DNA of 64,000 nucleotides, from contig NZ_JANUCQ010000002.1 in NCBI RefSeq assembly GCF_024807035.1, positions 434,001 to 498,000 of the forward strand, written 5' to 3'. The translations under genes were made by a program, and so were the position numbers. The notes beneath the pieces were generated by a model. It was not told where the DNA came from. It did no database searches and was given only the letters and a program-made list of their open reading frames with translations. The stretch's first letter is position 1; each line of letters opens with the position of its first letter. Positions 49,689-58,967 of this stretch are shown piece after piece. The stretch is from Methanococcus voltae PS. Its GTDB lineage: Archaea; AGJL01; Methanococci; Methanococcales; Methanococcaceae.

Positions 49689-50330
49689 ATGGACAGTGTA
49701 AAAATAATAAACGCAGTGAAGGAGGCTCGAAATTCAGCAAAGCCGCGAAACTTCACACAGTCTGTTGACCTTATCATAAACCTTAAAGAGCTTGATTTGT
49801 CAAGACCTGAAAACAGGATGAAACAACAAATCGTTCTCCCAAGTGGTTTAGGAAAAGAAATCAACATTGCTGTGATTGCTAAAGGAGATTTAGCTGCTCA
49901 AGCTGAAAGCATGGGCCTCACTGTAATAAGACAGGAAGAATTAGAAGAATTAGGAAAAAATAAAAAGCAAGCTAAGAAATTAGCTAACGCAAACCAGTTC
50001 TTTATTGCACAAGCTGATATGATGCCTATCGTAGGTAAATCATTAGGTGCCGTTTTAGGTCCTAGAGGTAAAATGCCACAACCTGTTCCTGCTAATGCAA
50101 ACCTTAAACCTTTGGTTGAAAGATTTGGTAAAACCATTAGCATTAACACAAGGGATAAAGCATTTTTCCAGGTTTACGTAGGTAAAGAATCAATGAGTGA
50201 TGAAGAACTTGCAGCAAATATTGAAGCAGTATTAAATACTGTTGCTAGAAAGTATGAAAAAGGACTTTATCACGTTAAAAACGCATTTACAAAACTTACA
50301 ATGGGTGCTTCTGCGCCTATAGAAAAGTAG
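49689..50330 (+). CDS. rpl1: 50S ribosomal protein L1
   Basis: A 213-residue protein with the archaeal L1 opening [22 protein letters not shown], and [15 protein letters not shown] and [13 protein letters not shown] further on. It binds 23S rRNA at the stalk and represses its own mRNA. An in-frame ATG lies 45 bp upstream (49644), but AGGAGG 8 nt before 49689 and the 213-residue length known for M. vannielii L1 support this start. L10 follows after 13 bp. Confidence 0.97.
   Translation: MDSVKIINAVKEARNSAKPRNFTQSVDLIINLKELDLSRPENRMKQQIVLPSGLGKEINIAVIAKGDLAAQAESMGLTVIRQEELEELGKNKKQAKKLANANQFFIAQADMMPIVGKSLGAVLGPRGKMPQPVPANANLKPLVERFGKTISINTRDKAFFQVYVGKESMSDEELAANIEAVLNTVARKYEKGLYHVKNAFTKLTMGASAPIEK
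49716..49756 (+). promoter_or_regulatory. L1 autogenous operator within the L1 coding region
   Basis: GTGAAG (49716-49721) pairs with CTTCAC (49751-49756). Inside it GGCT (49724-49727) pairs with AGCC (49741-49744) around an asymmetric internal loop, mimicking the L1 site on 23S rRNA. It lies 27 bp after the ATG, the position reported for Methanococcus L1 mRNA. L1 binding here would block translation of the operon. Confidence 0.85.
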
Positions 50331-50343
50331 AGGGGTTGAGATT

Positions 50344-51354
50344 ATGAGTGAAGTAAAATTTGAACATAAGATTGCCTCTTGGAAAGTAGATGAAGTTAAC
50401 TCATTGAAAGAATTACTTAAAAGTGGTAATGTAATTGCTCTTATCGATATGATGGAAGTTCCTTCAGTTCAACTTCAAGAAATTAGAGACACAATCAGAG
50501 ACTCAATGACTTTGAAAATGTCAAGAAATACGTTAATGAAAAGAGCGATTGAAGAAGTCGCTGAGGAAACAGGTAATCCTTCATTCACAAAATTAATTGA
50601 TTGTATGGAAAAAGGTGCTGCACTTATTGCAACCGAAATGAACCCATTCAAACTCTACAAGACTCTTAACGAGAGCAAAAGCCCTGCGCCAATTAAAGCT
50701 GGAGCTACTGCACCTTGTGATATTGAAATTAAAGCTGGTTCAACAGGTATGCCACCAGGACCATTTTTAAGTGAATTGAAAGCTGTAGGTTTACCTGCTG
50801 CAATCGAAAAAGGTAAAATTGGTATCAAAGAAGATACAATCGTTGCTAAAGAAGGAGATGTAGTATCCGCTAAATTAGCCGTGGTATTATCAAAATTAGA
50901 TATTAAACCTATGGAAGTAGGTTTAAATGTATTAGGCGTTTACGAAGATGGAATTGTATACGACCCTGAAATATTAAAAATTGATGAGGATGAATTCCTC
51001 GCTAAATTACAAAGTGCTTACACTGGTGCATTTAACTTATCCGTTAATGCAGTTATTCCAACATCAGCTACAATTGAAACAATCGTACAAAAAGCATTCT
51101 CCAATGCTAAGGCTGTATCAATTGAAGGCGCATTCTTAACATCAGAAACCTCAGACGCTATATTAGGAAAAGCTACCGCTCAAATGTTAGCAGTTGCTAA
51201 ATTAGCTGGTGAAGATGCTTTAGATGATGAATTAAAAGGAATGGTAAGTGGTTCAGAAGTAGAATCAGCTCCTGCAGCTGAAGAAGCTCCTGCAGCTGAA
51301 GAAGAGAAGAAAGAAGAAGCTCCTGCATCAGTAGGTATGGGATTATTATTCTAA
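50344..51354 (+). CDS. rplP0: 50S ribosomal protein L10 (P0), stalk base
   Basis: A 336-residue protein. The L10 N-terminal domain binds rRNA (EFKHKI-like opening [28 protein letters not shown]). The archaeal-specific insert follows ([21 protein letters not shown]). The alanine/glutamate-rich hinge ([19 protein letters not shown]) leads to the GMGLLF tail that binds factors and L12. It is 13 bp downstream of L1 and under its control. Confidence 0.96.
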   Translation: MSEVKFEHKIASWKVDEVNSLKELLKSGNVIALIDMMEVPSVQLQEIRDTIRDSMTLKMSRNTLMKRAIEEVAEETGNPSFTKLIDCMEKGAALIATEMNPFKLYKTLNESKSPAPIKAGATAPCDIEIKAGSTGMPPGPFLSELKAVGLPAAIEKGKIGIKEDTIVAKEGDVVSAKLAVVLSKLDIKPMEVGLNVLGVYEDGIVYDPEILKIDEDEFLAKLQSAYTGAFNLSVNAVIPTSATIETIVQKAFSNAKAVSIEGAFLTSETSDAILGKATAQMLAVAKLAGEDALDDELKGMVSGSEVESAPAAEEAPAAEEEKKEEAPASVGMGLLF

Positions 51355-51552
51355 AATCTTCAATTTTTTAGTATATCATATGAATAAATTTAATATATTT
51401 GATTATAGAAATATAATTATAGGAAAAATAACGATTTAAAAAAAATCTAAGGTATATATTGAAAAAATATATATACTTCAATAGATTATCTGAAAACTAA
51501 TAATTATAAAAACACAAAACTAAGTAAATTATTAGTATTTGAGGTGTACTTT

Positions 51553-51852
51553 ATGGAATACATATACGCAGCTTTATTATTAAACTCAGCAGATAAAGAA
51601 ATCACAGAAGATGCAGTTAAAGCAGTTTTAACCGCTGCTGGTGTAGAAGCAGACGATGCAAGAGTTAAAGCATTAGTTGCTGCTTTAGAAGGAGTAGACA
51701 TTGAAGAAGCTATTGCAAAAGCAGCAGCAGCTCCTGTTGCAGTTGCAGCAGCTCCTGCAGCAGCTGAAGCTCCTAAAGAAGAGAAAAAAGAAGAGAAAAA
51801 AGAAGACAACGGTGCTGCAGCAGCAGCTGGTTTAGGCGCTTTATTCGGATAA
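51553..51852 (+). CDS. rpl12: 50S ribosomal protein L12 (P1/P2-type), stalk
   Basis: A 99-residue acidic stalk protein beginning [17 protein letters not shown], with a helical dimer domain, an Ala-rich flexible hinge ([15 protein letters not shown]) and the conserved tail GLGALFG. Multiple copies bind L10 and recruit translation factors. A GTG lies nine bases upstream, but GAGGTG forms the ribosome site for the ATG at 51553. The spacer from L10 is 198 bp, longer than in related operons, and includes TATATA tracts that could be a separate promoter. Confidence 0.96.
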   Translation: MEYIYAALLLNSADKEITEDAVKAVLTAAGVEADDARVKALVAALEGVDIEEAIAKAAAAPVAVAAAPAAAEAPKEEKKEEKKEDNGAAAAAGLGALFG

Positions 51853-52120
51853 TTAAATTAAATCCGAATACTCTTATTCTTTTTAATAAATCATATGATA
51901 AAACTTGTTAATTTGGAACATTTAATATTATTAAACTATTTTTTATATCATCTTACAGATTATAATTATATATATTAATATAAAAATATATTTATAAATT
52001 TAAATATAGTTATATATCACATATTTAGTAACTATTTTCTGCATATTTAATAGAATATAATAGAATAGGGTGTAATATAATATAATATAATTGGGACTTA
52101 TATTTAATAAATTATAAAAA
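51853..52120. other. Spacer after rpl12
   Basis: A T-rich stretch follows the rpl12 stop (CTCTTATTCTTTTT at about 51871-51884), a plausible terminator. The rest is A+T-rich without a gene, up to the TBP promoter. Confidence 0.45.
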
Positions 52121-52150
52121 GTATATAAATACCTTTATATACTATATAAA
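52121..52150 (+). promoter_or_regulatory. Tandem and inverted TATA boxes before the TBP gene
   Basis: GTATATAAA (52121-52129) and TTTATATAC (52134-52142) are a perfect 9-bp inverted repeat around TACC, followed by a third TATATAAAT (52144-52152). All are TATA-like, lying 35-65 bp before the TBP start. TBP could bind several of them, which invites the idea of autoregulation. Confidence 0.7.
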
Positions 52151-52185
52151 TAAAACTTATATTATATGTAATATAGGTGAGAGCT

Positions 52186-52731
52186 ATGGAACCTGAAATA
52201 AAAATTGTTAATGTGGTAGTTTCAACACAGATAGGAACAGATATAGACTTAGAATATGCTGCAGATGTTTTAGACAACGCAGAATATGAGCCAGAGCAAT
52301 TCCCGGGTTTAGTTTGTAGATTAAGCGACCCAAAAGTTGCATTATTAATATTTAGAAGCGGTAAATTAAACTGTACTGGTGCTAAAAATAAGGAAGAAGC
52401 AGTAATAGCTATTAAAAAGATAATTGCAGAGCTTAAAGAAGCAGGTATGGAATTAATTGAAAATCCAGAAGTTAACGTTCAAAACATGGTTGCTACAACC
52501 GAATTGGGCATGGAACCTAACTTAGATGATATTTCGACATTAGAATGTACTGAATACGAACCAGAGCAATTCCCGGGTTTAGTATACAGATTAAGCGACC
52601 CAAAAGTTGTAGTATTAATATTTGGTAGCGGTAAAGTTGTTATAACAGGTTTGAAGAAATTTGAAGACGCATATATTGCATTTAACAAAATATTGACTAC
52701 ATTAAAAGAGCTTGAAGAAGAATTTTACTAA
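52186..52731 (+). CDS. tbp: TATA-box-binding protein
   Basis: A 181-residue TBP, two near-symmetric repeats of about 90 residues. They share the block EYEPEQFPGLV with LSDPKV and F-x-SGK, once at 44-66 and once at 128-150. The repeats hold the four intercalating Phe/Pro positions of the DNA-binding saddle. It nucleates transcription with TFB. The ATG at 52186 follows AGGTGA with 5 nt; a GTG nine bases earlier overlaps the ribosome site and is not preferred. Confidence 0.97.
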   Translation: MEPEIKIVNVVVSTQIGTDIDLEYAADVLDNAEYEPEQFPGLVCRLSDPKVALLIFRSGKLNCTGAKNKEEAVIAIKKIIAELKEAGMELIENPEVNVQNMVATTELGMEPNLDDISTLECTEYEPEQFPGLVYRLSDPKVVVLIFGSGKVVITGLKKFEDAYIAFNKILTTLKELEEEFY

Positions 52732-53001
52732 TAAATATTAATACATATTACCTATTTTATCCATTTTTAAAACATACTACTAATTGTATATTTTTATTTT
52801 TACAGCATATTTTTTAAATAATTTTTATTTTCATCATATTAAATCAATACAATAACAATTATTGGGAGATATTAAAATATGTATATATACTATAATTGTG
52901 TACTTTTTATGTAATTTAATTTTAATTTAGGTTAAGTCCATTATTTTATTGATTTATTAGAAAATTATATAGTAACTAATTATACAGGTGCATGTGAAAT
53001 T

Positions 53002-53643
53002 ATGATTGCCATTATCGATTATAACGCAGGAAACTTAAGAAGCATTGAAAAAGCATTTTCAATTTACGAAAGGGACGTAAAAGTTACAAATGACCCAGAA
53101 ATTATATTATCCGCAGATAAAATTGTATTACCTGGCGTAGGAAACTTTGGAGATTCAGTAAAGAATATAGAAGCTGTTAAATTTGATGAAAAAGTATGTG
53201 ACAAAATAAATACAAATTGTTCAAACTTAAAAGAGTTAATTACCCAAGATATTGGAAAAGTACCTTTTTTAGGCGTCTGTGTTGGAATGCAGTTATTATT
53301 TGAAAAAAGTGAAGAAAGTGAAGGAGCAGGATTAGGCGTATTTAATGGAGAAGTAGTTAAATTTACCAATGTTCCAAAAATACCACATATGGGTTGGAAT
53401 AACGTCAAACAAATCAAAGATATACCATTATTTGAAGGAATAAAAGACAATGACTACTTTTATTTTGTCCACTCATATTATGTAAAAACTTTTGACGAAA
53501 AAATAATTGCAGGTATTTGTGATTACGGTACAAAGTTTACCTGTGCAGTTAATAAAGATAATATATATGCTACACAGTTTCACCCTGAAAAAAGTGGAAA
53601 ATCCGGCTTAAAAATGATTGAAAACTTTGTAGAATTAATTTAA
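53002..53643 (+). CDS. hisH: Imidazole glycerol phosphate synthase subunit HisH (glutaminase)
   Basis: A 213-residue class I glutamine amidotransferase. MIAIIDYNAGNLRSIEKAF opens it, GVCVGMQLLFE holds the nucleophile Cys, and YATQFHPEKSG carries the catalytic His-x-Glu pair. It supplies ammonia to HisF in histidine synthesis. HisF is not in the window. It is complete and stands alone. Confidence 0.96.
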   Translation: MIAIIDYNAGNLRSIEKAFSIYERDVKVTNDPEIILSADKIVLPGVGNFGDSVKNIEAVKFDEKVCDKINTNCSNLKELITQDIGKVPFLGVCVGMQLLFEKSEESEGAGLGVFNGEVVKFTNVPKIPHMGWNNVKQIKDIPLFEGIKDNDYFYFVHSYYVKTFDEKIIAGICDYGTKFTCAVNKDNIYATQFHPEKSGKSGLKMIENFVELI

Positions 53644-53782
53644 AAATAGAAATAAAAATAAAAGTAAATATAAAATAAAAATAAAATAAGAAATAAAAAA
53701 ATAATATAATATAATATAATAAAAAATAAAATTAAATTCTATTTTTTTATAAATTAATATATTGGTCATATCATTTTATTTA

Positions 53783-54925
53783 TTATAATAAGTAATCTTT
53801 AGCTACGTCAACGCCACATCCTGCGTTGTATCCAAGTTTTTTAAGACCTGCTTCAATTAATGCTAAAGTACCTAATATATGGTGCTCTTTTACACTACCC
53901 ATGTGTCCTACTCTAAAGATTTTACCTTTTAAGTGAGCTTGACCACCTGCAACTAAAACGTCGTAATCTTTGTTTAAAGTTCCTCTGAAATCCTTGTCAC
54001 TTATTCCTTCAGGGTATAAAGCAGATGTAACTGTTACAGACCTTGCTCTTTCTTTTGCGAATAATTCAAGACCCATTGCTTCTAAACCTGCTCTTGTAGC
54101 TTCTGCGAATTTATCGTGTCTTTTGAATCTGTTGTCCAAACCTTCGTCAAGTACAAGCTCTAAAGCTTTATTCATTGAATAGGTCATTGATACTGATGGT
54201 GTGTAAGGTGTTTCTTTACTACTGTCCCATTTTTTCTGGTAAGCTTTGATATCCAAATAGAATGATTTAGTCTCGGTATTATTGATAACGTCCCAAGCTT
54301 TGTCATTTACTGAGATAGCTGCCATTCCAGGAGGTGCAGCAATACATTTTTGGGAGCCTGTTACACAAATGTCGATGTTAAATTTATCCACATCTACGTA
54401 ATCGCCACCTAATGAAGAAACTGTATCTACAATGTAGATTGCGTCGTGTTTTTTCACTATTTTTCCAATCTCTTCGATAGGGTTTTTTACACCCGTTGAT
54501 GTCTCGTTGTGAACGATGGTAACTACTTTTGTATCAGGGTTTTCTTCGAGTGTTTCTTTAACCTTTTCTACATCTGCCATGTCTCCCCATTCATTATCGA
54601 GCTTTATTGTGTTTGCTTTATAGGTATTTGCAATTTTGTAAAACCTGTCTCCAAAGTTTCCATTTACTATGTTTAGTACTTTATCCCCTTTGTCCACGGT
54701 GTTTGAAATTGCCATATCCATTGCTGCAGTTCCTGAACCTGTTATTAAGTGAGCGTCATGTTTTGTTTGGAAAACTTTTTTCATTTTGTCCACTGTATCT
54801 TCCAAAAGTGCCCCATAATCTGCGGTTCTATGCCCAATAATAGGTAAGGACATTGTGTTTAAAACTTCGTTTGGAACCATTGTAGGTCCAGGTATCATTA
54901 ATAACTTTTCAGTATTCAATTTCAT
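53783..54925 (-). CDS. Class V aminotransferase (aspartate/serine-pyruvate type)
   Basis: A 380-residue PLP enzyme. LLMIPGPTMVPNEVL opens it, GSGTAAMDMAISN contacts phosphate, DTVSSLGGD is the PLP-ring Asp region, and TGSQKCIAAPPGMA carries the Schiff-base Lys. The Methanococcales homologue MJ0959 is reported as a broad-specificity aminotransferase using phosphohydroxypyruvate and oxaloacetate, so a role in phosphoserine or aspartate synthesis is likely. ATG at 54925 follows GAGGGAT; a TTG precedes it. Confidence 0.9.
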   Translation of the reverse strand: MKLNTEKLLMIPGPTMVPNEVLNTMSLPIIGHRTADYGALLEDTVDKMKKVFQTKHDAHLITGSGTAAMDMAISNTVDKGDKVLNIVNGNFGDRFYKIANTYKANTIKLDNEWGDMADVEKVKETLEENPDTKVVTIVHNETSTGVKNPIEEIGKIVKKHDAIYIVDTVSSLGGDYVDVDKFNIDICVTGSQKCIAAPPGMAAISVNDKAWDVINNTETKSFYLDIKAYQKKWDSSKETPYTPSVSMTYSMNKALELVLDEGLDNRFKRHDKFAEATRAGLEAMGLELFAKERARSVTVTSALYPEGISDKDFRGTLNKDYDVLVAGGQAHLKGKIFRVGHMGSVKEHHILGTLALIEAGLKKLGYNAGCGVDVAKDYLL

Positions 54926-55285
54926 CAAATCCCTCGAGGATATTGTTGTTTTATTTTTTAGTTTATTATTTGGAATTATTTATAAATTATTTTATTATAT
55001 TTTAACTATATTCTATATATTTTGATATATTATACATATTTTTACATTGTTTAATAGTATAAATAGTTAATTTATTTAGAATACAATATATTTAGGGCAC
55101 TAATTTTAGAATACTAATATTAGTAAATATAAATAATCCAATATTATTATCGATATCCTTTTTAATTACTATTATATAATAATTAGCATAACTAAATTTA
55201 AAATAAAATGTCAAATAATACGTCAAATAATAAGGATATACCTATAAAATATAATAATTTAATAATTCAAGGTATGAGGGATAAA
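54926..55285. other. Divergent promoter region before the DUF84 gene
   Basis: These 360 bp lie between divergent genes. The right half is open in frame with the DUF84 gene from 55208, but reads as Asn-rich low complexity (MSNNTSNNKDIP...) with no ribosome site. I treat it as leader. Confidence 0.45.
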
Positions 55286-55972
55286 ATGAACAAAAACGAA
55301 GAAAATAAAAGTCCATTTGAGGATAAAGTTTGTGAAATTTGTGGAAAACCTGCAAAAACATATCGATTTGGAGCTATAATCTGCGAAAATGAGGAATGCC
55401 TTAATAAGGCGATGAGTCAACGAGGAGGTCCTGCAGGACATCAGCTAAGAGTGGCTTCTATAGGTACCTTGAATCCGGTTAAAATTAGCGCAGCTCAGGA
55501 GGCCGTAAGTCGTGCCGTAGGTAGTGTTTTGATAACTTCAGTAGATGCAGATAGTAAAGTATCTGACCAGCCTATCGGATTCGATGAAACATTTAAAGGT
55601 GCGTACAATAGGGCAAAAGAAGCGTACGATAAAGCTTCTTCGATGTATGGTATAGGTTTAGAAGCAGGTATTGTTGAAATTGGTGAAAAAAAGTTGGACA
55701 TCCATATTTGCGTAATTTACGATAGTTTTAGACATACTGTGGGTACATCTTCAGGATTTCAAATACCTCAGGAAATACTTTCAGGGATTGAAAAAGGTGT
55801 TGAATGTGGAGAAATTGCAGGAAAAATATACAATAATCCAGAAATAGGTAAAAATATAGGTTTAATAGGACGTCTTACTGATGAAAACATCGTTAGGAAA
55901 GATTTATGTAAGCAAGCCATTACTATGGCGTTAGTACCAAGATTAGCGCAGAATATGACCACTAAATTCTAA
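55286..55972 (+). CDS. Inosine/xanthosine triphosphatase (DUF84/YjjX) with N-terminal zinc finger
   Basis: About 228 residues. The C-terminal roughly 175 residues are the YjjX-type NTPase: LRVASIGTLNPVKISAAQEAV, GFDETFKGAYNRAKEAY, YGIGLEAGIVEIG and LTDENIVRKDL. The enzyme cleans non-canonical purine nucleotides (ITP/XTP). The N-terminal roughly 50 residues add a small cysteine domain (CEICGK...CENEEC) not found in bacterial relatives. The preferred ATG at 55286 follows GAGGG; upstream in-frame starts at 55274 and 55208 would lengthen the disordered head. Confidence 0.85.
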   Translation: MNKNEENKSPFEDKVCEICGKPAKTYRFGAIICENEECLNKAMSQRGGPAGHQLRVASIGTLNPVKISAAQEAVSRAVGSVLITSVDADSKVSDQPIGFDETFKGAYNRAKEAYDKASSMYGIGLEAGIVEIGEKKLDIHICVIYDSFRHTVGTSSGFQIPQEILSGIEKGVECGEIAGKIYNNPEIGKNIGLIGRLTDENIVRKDLCKQAITMALVPRLAQNMTTKF

Positions 55973-56444
55973 ATTATATTTATAATACTGTTTTAATTAG
56001 GATTTATTTTTTTATTTTTTTATTTTCACTTATAACCACAAACAATAGATTATTTTGGATATTCTAACAAATAAAATATAATTAAATGGTTAAATTATTA
56101 AATAAAATAGAAAAGCATAAAAACATAGGTTGGATAAATATATAAAAGTAATTTAAAGAATTCTACAAATTTTATAAAATTTATAATTTATTAGTACTCA
56201 AATTAAAAATAAAACATTATATAGGACATTTAATAATAGGTATTATTGAATTCACTACATCAACATATTGCTTGGCTTAGCTAACAGGGTATTCGTGTCA
56301 ATTTATCATTTTTAAAAACTAAGATTAAAAAATACGAAAATTGAAAATTGAAAATTGAAAAAATATGAATAAGCTTAAATACCGATAATAATCTAATTTA
56401 ATATATAATGTGTTATTTTTGTTTTCACATTGGGAGAGGATATT
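55973..56444. other. Gap before the ferredoxin gene
   Basis: The 472 bp contain no protein gene. At 56262-56306 a less A+T-rich island (GCTTGGCTTAGCTAACAGGG) stands out. Before the ferredoxin lies a tandem AATTGAAA repeat (56338-56360). TATA-like ATATATAATG near 56401 probably drives the ferredoxin. Confidence 0.45.
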
Positions 56445-56609
56445 GTGAAAGTAAATAATTTAAAATGTGGCTACTGTGGGGCATGCGTTGGCATATGTCC
56501 GAGGAATGCAATAGAACTTATTGAAAATAAAATAGAAATCGACAACGAAAAGTGTAAAGGTTGTAAACTTTGTAAAGAAATATGTCCAGTAAATGCTTTG
56601 GAGGAATAA
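56445..56609 (+). CDS. Small 2[4Fe-4S] ferredoxin
   Basis: A 54-residue protein, too short for many gene callers. Two complete cluster motifs are present: C8[11 protein letters not shown] and C37[11 protein letters not shown], each C-x2-C-x2-C-x3-CP. The start is GTG with GGGAGAGGAT upstream. It ends 2 bp before the geranylgeranyl reductase ATG, and its 3' end contains that gene's ribosome site, so the two are translationally coupled. It probably donates electrons to the reductase. Confidence 0.9.
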   Translation: MKVNNLKCGYCGACVGICPRNAIELIENKIEIDNEKCKGCKLCKEICPVNALEE

Positions 56610-56611
56610 AT

Positions 56612-57787
56612 ATGAGGGCACTAATTAACAGTTACGACGTCGTAGTTATCGGCGCAGGACCTGCGGGGAGTATGGCTTCGTATAATGCTTCAAAGATGGG
56701 AGCTAAAACACTATTAATAGAAAAATCACAAGAAATAGGTGAACCAGTACGTTGTGCTGAAGCAGTTCCTAAAATTGATGAATTATATGGGATACCTGCA
56801 GACCCAAGTTTTGTACGTACCACATTAGACGGTGGTTACATAATAGCACCAAACGGTAAAGTAATAGCAATTAGGGGTGGAAAAACTGATGGATACGTTG
56901 TTGAAAGAAAAATATTCGATAAACACCTCGCAATCAGAAGTGCAAACCAAGGCACTAAAATCGCCGTAAAAAGTAGAGTTACAAATATCGAAAAAGAAGG
57001 AAGTGGATATGTTATAACTATCAATCATATGGGCGAAGAATACAAAGTAAGAACCAAAATAGTTATTGCTGCAGATGGTGTTGAAAGCTCCATGGCCGAG
57101 ATGGTTGGTTTAAAATCTAAAAAGAATGTTAAAGAAGTATGTTCTTGTGCGGAATATGAAATGATAAACGGAAAATGTATTGACGATAAAATGCTCGAGC
57201 TATACTTTGGAGGCGTTGCACCACAAGGTTATGCCTGGATATTCCCAAAAGGAGATACTGTAAACGTAGGTTTAGGTATTATCGGGGGTAAAAAGAGTGC
57301 ATTAGAGTATTTAGATGATTTTATAACTAATCCTATACTTGAAGGAAGATTAGAAAATGCCACACCTGTTGAATTTAAATGCGGTGGTGCACCTGTTGGA
57401 GGACCTATTGAAAAAACGTATGCTGAAGGTTTCATTGTTGTGGGTGATGCTGCGGGTCAGATTAGTCCATTAACTGGTGGTGGAATATCACTTTCTATGG
57501 ATTGCGGTTTAATTGCTGGAGAAGTAGCTGCAAAATGTATTAAACAGAACAATTGGTCCGAAGAAGCTATCAAAGAGTATGAAACAATTTGGCACGAAAA
57601 ATATTTACATTTACTCAATAATGACTTAAAATATAAAAGTATCCTTCAACAATTAACTGATACAGAATTAAACGCCATAGGAGATTCTATAGAAGGGGAT
57701 TTAGATGATGTGAATGTTCCAAAAATAGCATTAAAGGCAGTTAAAAAGTCACCGTCATTATTGAAATACTTAAAAGAGATATTATAA
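56612..57787 (+). CDS. Digeranylgeranylglycerophospholipid (geranylgeranyl) reductase
   Basis: A 391-residue FAD flavoprotein. The FAD-binding loop is [18 protein letters not shown], the active-site block [12 protein letters not shown] follows, and [16 protein letters not shown] is the second FAD motif. It saturates isoprenoid chains of archaeal ether lipids. Several archaeal reductases need ferredoxin, and one is encoded directly upstream. The ATG follows GGAGG. It joins the UbiD-type decarboxylase (2035) in the lipid pathway. Confidence 0.95.
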   Translation: MRALINSYDVVVIGAGPAGSMASYNASKMGAKTLLIEKSQEIGEPVRCAEAVPKIDELYGIPADPSFVRTTLDGGYIIAPNGKVIAIRGGKTDGYVVERKIFDKHLAIRSANQGTKIAVKSRVTNIEKEGSGYVITINHMGEEYKVRTKIVIAADGVESSMAEMVGLKSKKNVKEVCSCAEYEMINGKCIDDKMLELYFGGVAPQGYAWIFPKGDTVNVGLGIIGGKKSALEYLDDFITNPILEGRLENATPVEFKCGGAPVGGPIEKTYAEGFIVVGDAAGQISPLTGGGISLSMDCGLIAGEVAAKCIKQNNWSEEAIKEYETIWHEKYLHLLNNDLKYKSILQQLTDTELNAIGDSIEGDLDDVNVPKIALKAVKKSPSLLKYLKEIL

Positions 57788-57865
57788 AAATTAAATTAAT
57801 TTAAATTAGTCTAATTTATTTTTTAAATTATTTTTTGTTGATTATTTTATTATTTTATTATATTA

Positions 57866-58498
57866 TTATTTACTAAACATTTTAAATATGCTTTTCCTAT
57901 ATTCGTAAATAAATAACAATCCAATAATGAATATAACTAATAAAACGTTTTCTTTTACAAATATTGATAAATAACCCACTTTAGGAATTACAAATAAATT
58001 ATCATTCCAAGATAAAGCTCTTTTCTTAATTTGCTCTGGTTTGACAAGTTCGGGGTCCCTATCCTGATTATTATCCCCTTTGATGATATAGTAGATATTA
58101 CCATTTTTATCAGTGTAATTTCCAATAATCCTATGAATTACAGGCCTAATATTTCCGTTATCAGGGTATATTCCATACTTATAATTTTCATATACTATTA
58201 ACTGGTTAGGATAATTCCCCAATTCGGGAACCCAGTGCGCATCGTAAATAACTACATCCCCAGTCTTTACATTGTTTAAATCAAATTCAAAACCGGCGTT
58301 TTCAACTAAAACAAAGTCCCCTCGTTCCATTATTGGATACATACTATTGGAAACAACTACATTAACATGTGTCCAGATTAAAAAGAACAGTACTACGAAA
58401 ATTACAAATTCTAAAATACTTCTACTGATTTTTTTATTTTTTTTATTTGTTTCAGTATTTTTATTAGGTTTCTTATGATTATTATCTTTATTATCCAA
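57866..58498 (-). CDS. Type I signal peptidase (archaeal Sec11)
   Basis: A 210-residue membrane protease. After a Lys/Asn-rich head, the first membrane segment is ILEFVIFVVLFFLIW. Catalytic Ser52 is in SNSMYP, His122 in VIHRIIG, and Asp142 and Asp148 in KGDNNQDRD. A second membrane segment closes the C-terminus (VLLVIFIIGLLFIYEY). The enzyme removes secretory signal peptides on the outer face of the membrane. TTG at 58498 is the only start in the open frame and gives the residue numbers I recall from the M. voltae enzyme. It faces the reductase gene tail to tail. Confidence 0.95.
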   Translation of the reverse strand: MDNKDNNHKKPNKNTETNKKNKKISRSILEFVIFVVLFFLIWTHVNVVVSNSMYPIMERGDFVLVENAGFEFDLNNVKTGDVVIYDAHWVPELGNYPNQLIVYENYKYGIYPDNGNIRPVIHRIIGNYTDKNGNIYYIIKGDNNQDRDPELVKPEQIKKRALSWNDNLFVIPKVGYLSIFVKENVLLVIFIIGLLFIYEYRKSIFKMFSK

Positions 58499-58703
58499 AT
58501 CAGATATCTCAAATGTATTATTACCTTTATTGTTGGTTTTATTGCGAGTGGATTTTTTAGTAATAATACCATCTCCATTAATATTTAATATAATTGCTTA
58601 TTACATTTTAATATTATATTCATAGTTCATATATATTACTAATCATTATTTTAAAATTAACCATAATCCATATAGCCTATAGCATACATATACGGCGATA
58701 TTT

Positions 58704-58720
58704 CCGAAAGATTTATATAG
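58704..58720 (+). promoter_or_regulatory. Histone gene promoter
   Basis: CCGAAAGATTTATATAG is the clearest BRE plus TATA element in the window. Transcription starting about 25 bp later gives a short leader with GAGGTGAT before the ATG at 58764. Confidence 0.75.
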
Positions 58721-58763
58721 TTTGAATTGCAAAGTTAAAAATGTAAAAGACAGAGGTGATTTC

Positions 58764-58967
58764 ATGGCAGAAATTCCAGTAGCTCCAGTAGTGAGAATAT
58801 TAAAAAAAGCAGGCGCTGAAAGAGTAAGTGAAGGTGCAGCAAAATTATTCGTAGAAGAATTAGAATCAATTGCAATGGATATTGCAAAAGAAGCAGCAGA
58901 ATTATCAAGACATGCTGGTAGAAAAACCGTTAAAGTAGAAGACATCAAAATGGTTTTAAAAAGATAA
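58764..58967 (+). CDS. Archaeal histone
   Basis: A 67-residue histone-fold protein: [27 protein letters not shown], a long central helix with [21 protein letters not shown], then [19 protein letters not shown]. The RK-x-TV and VEDI segments are the DNA-contacting loop and last helix. It wraps DNA as dimers and multimers. It lacks the C-terminal extension of the M. voltae HmvA type, so it is one of the short histones. ATG follows GAGGTGAT. Confidence 0.97.
   Translation: MAEIPVAPVVRILKKAGAERVSEGAAKLFVEELESIAMDIAKEAAELSRHAGRKTVKVEDIKMVLKR

Noticed and set aside
52300-52640. Internal DNA repeat inside the TBP gene
   Set aside because: It reflects the normal two-fold repeat of the TBP protein, not a mobile or regulatory repeat.
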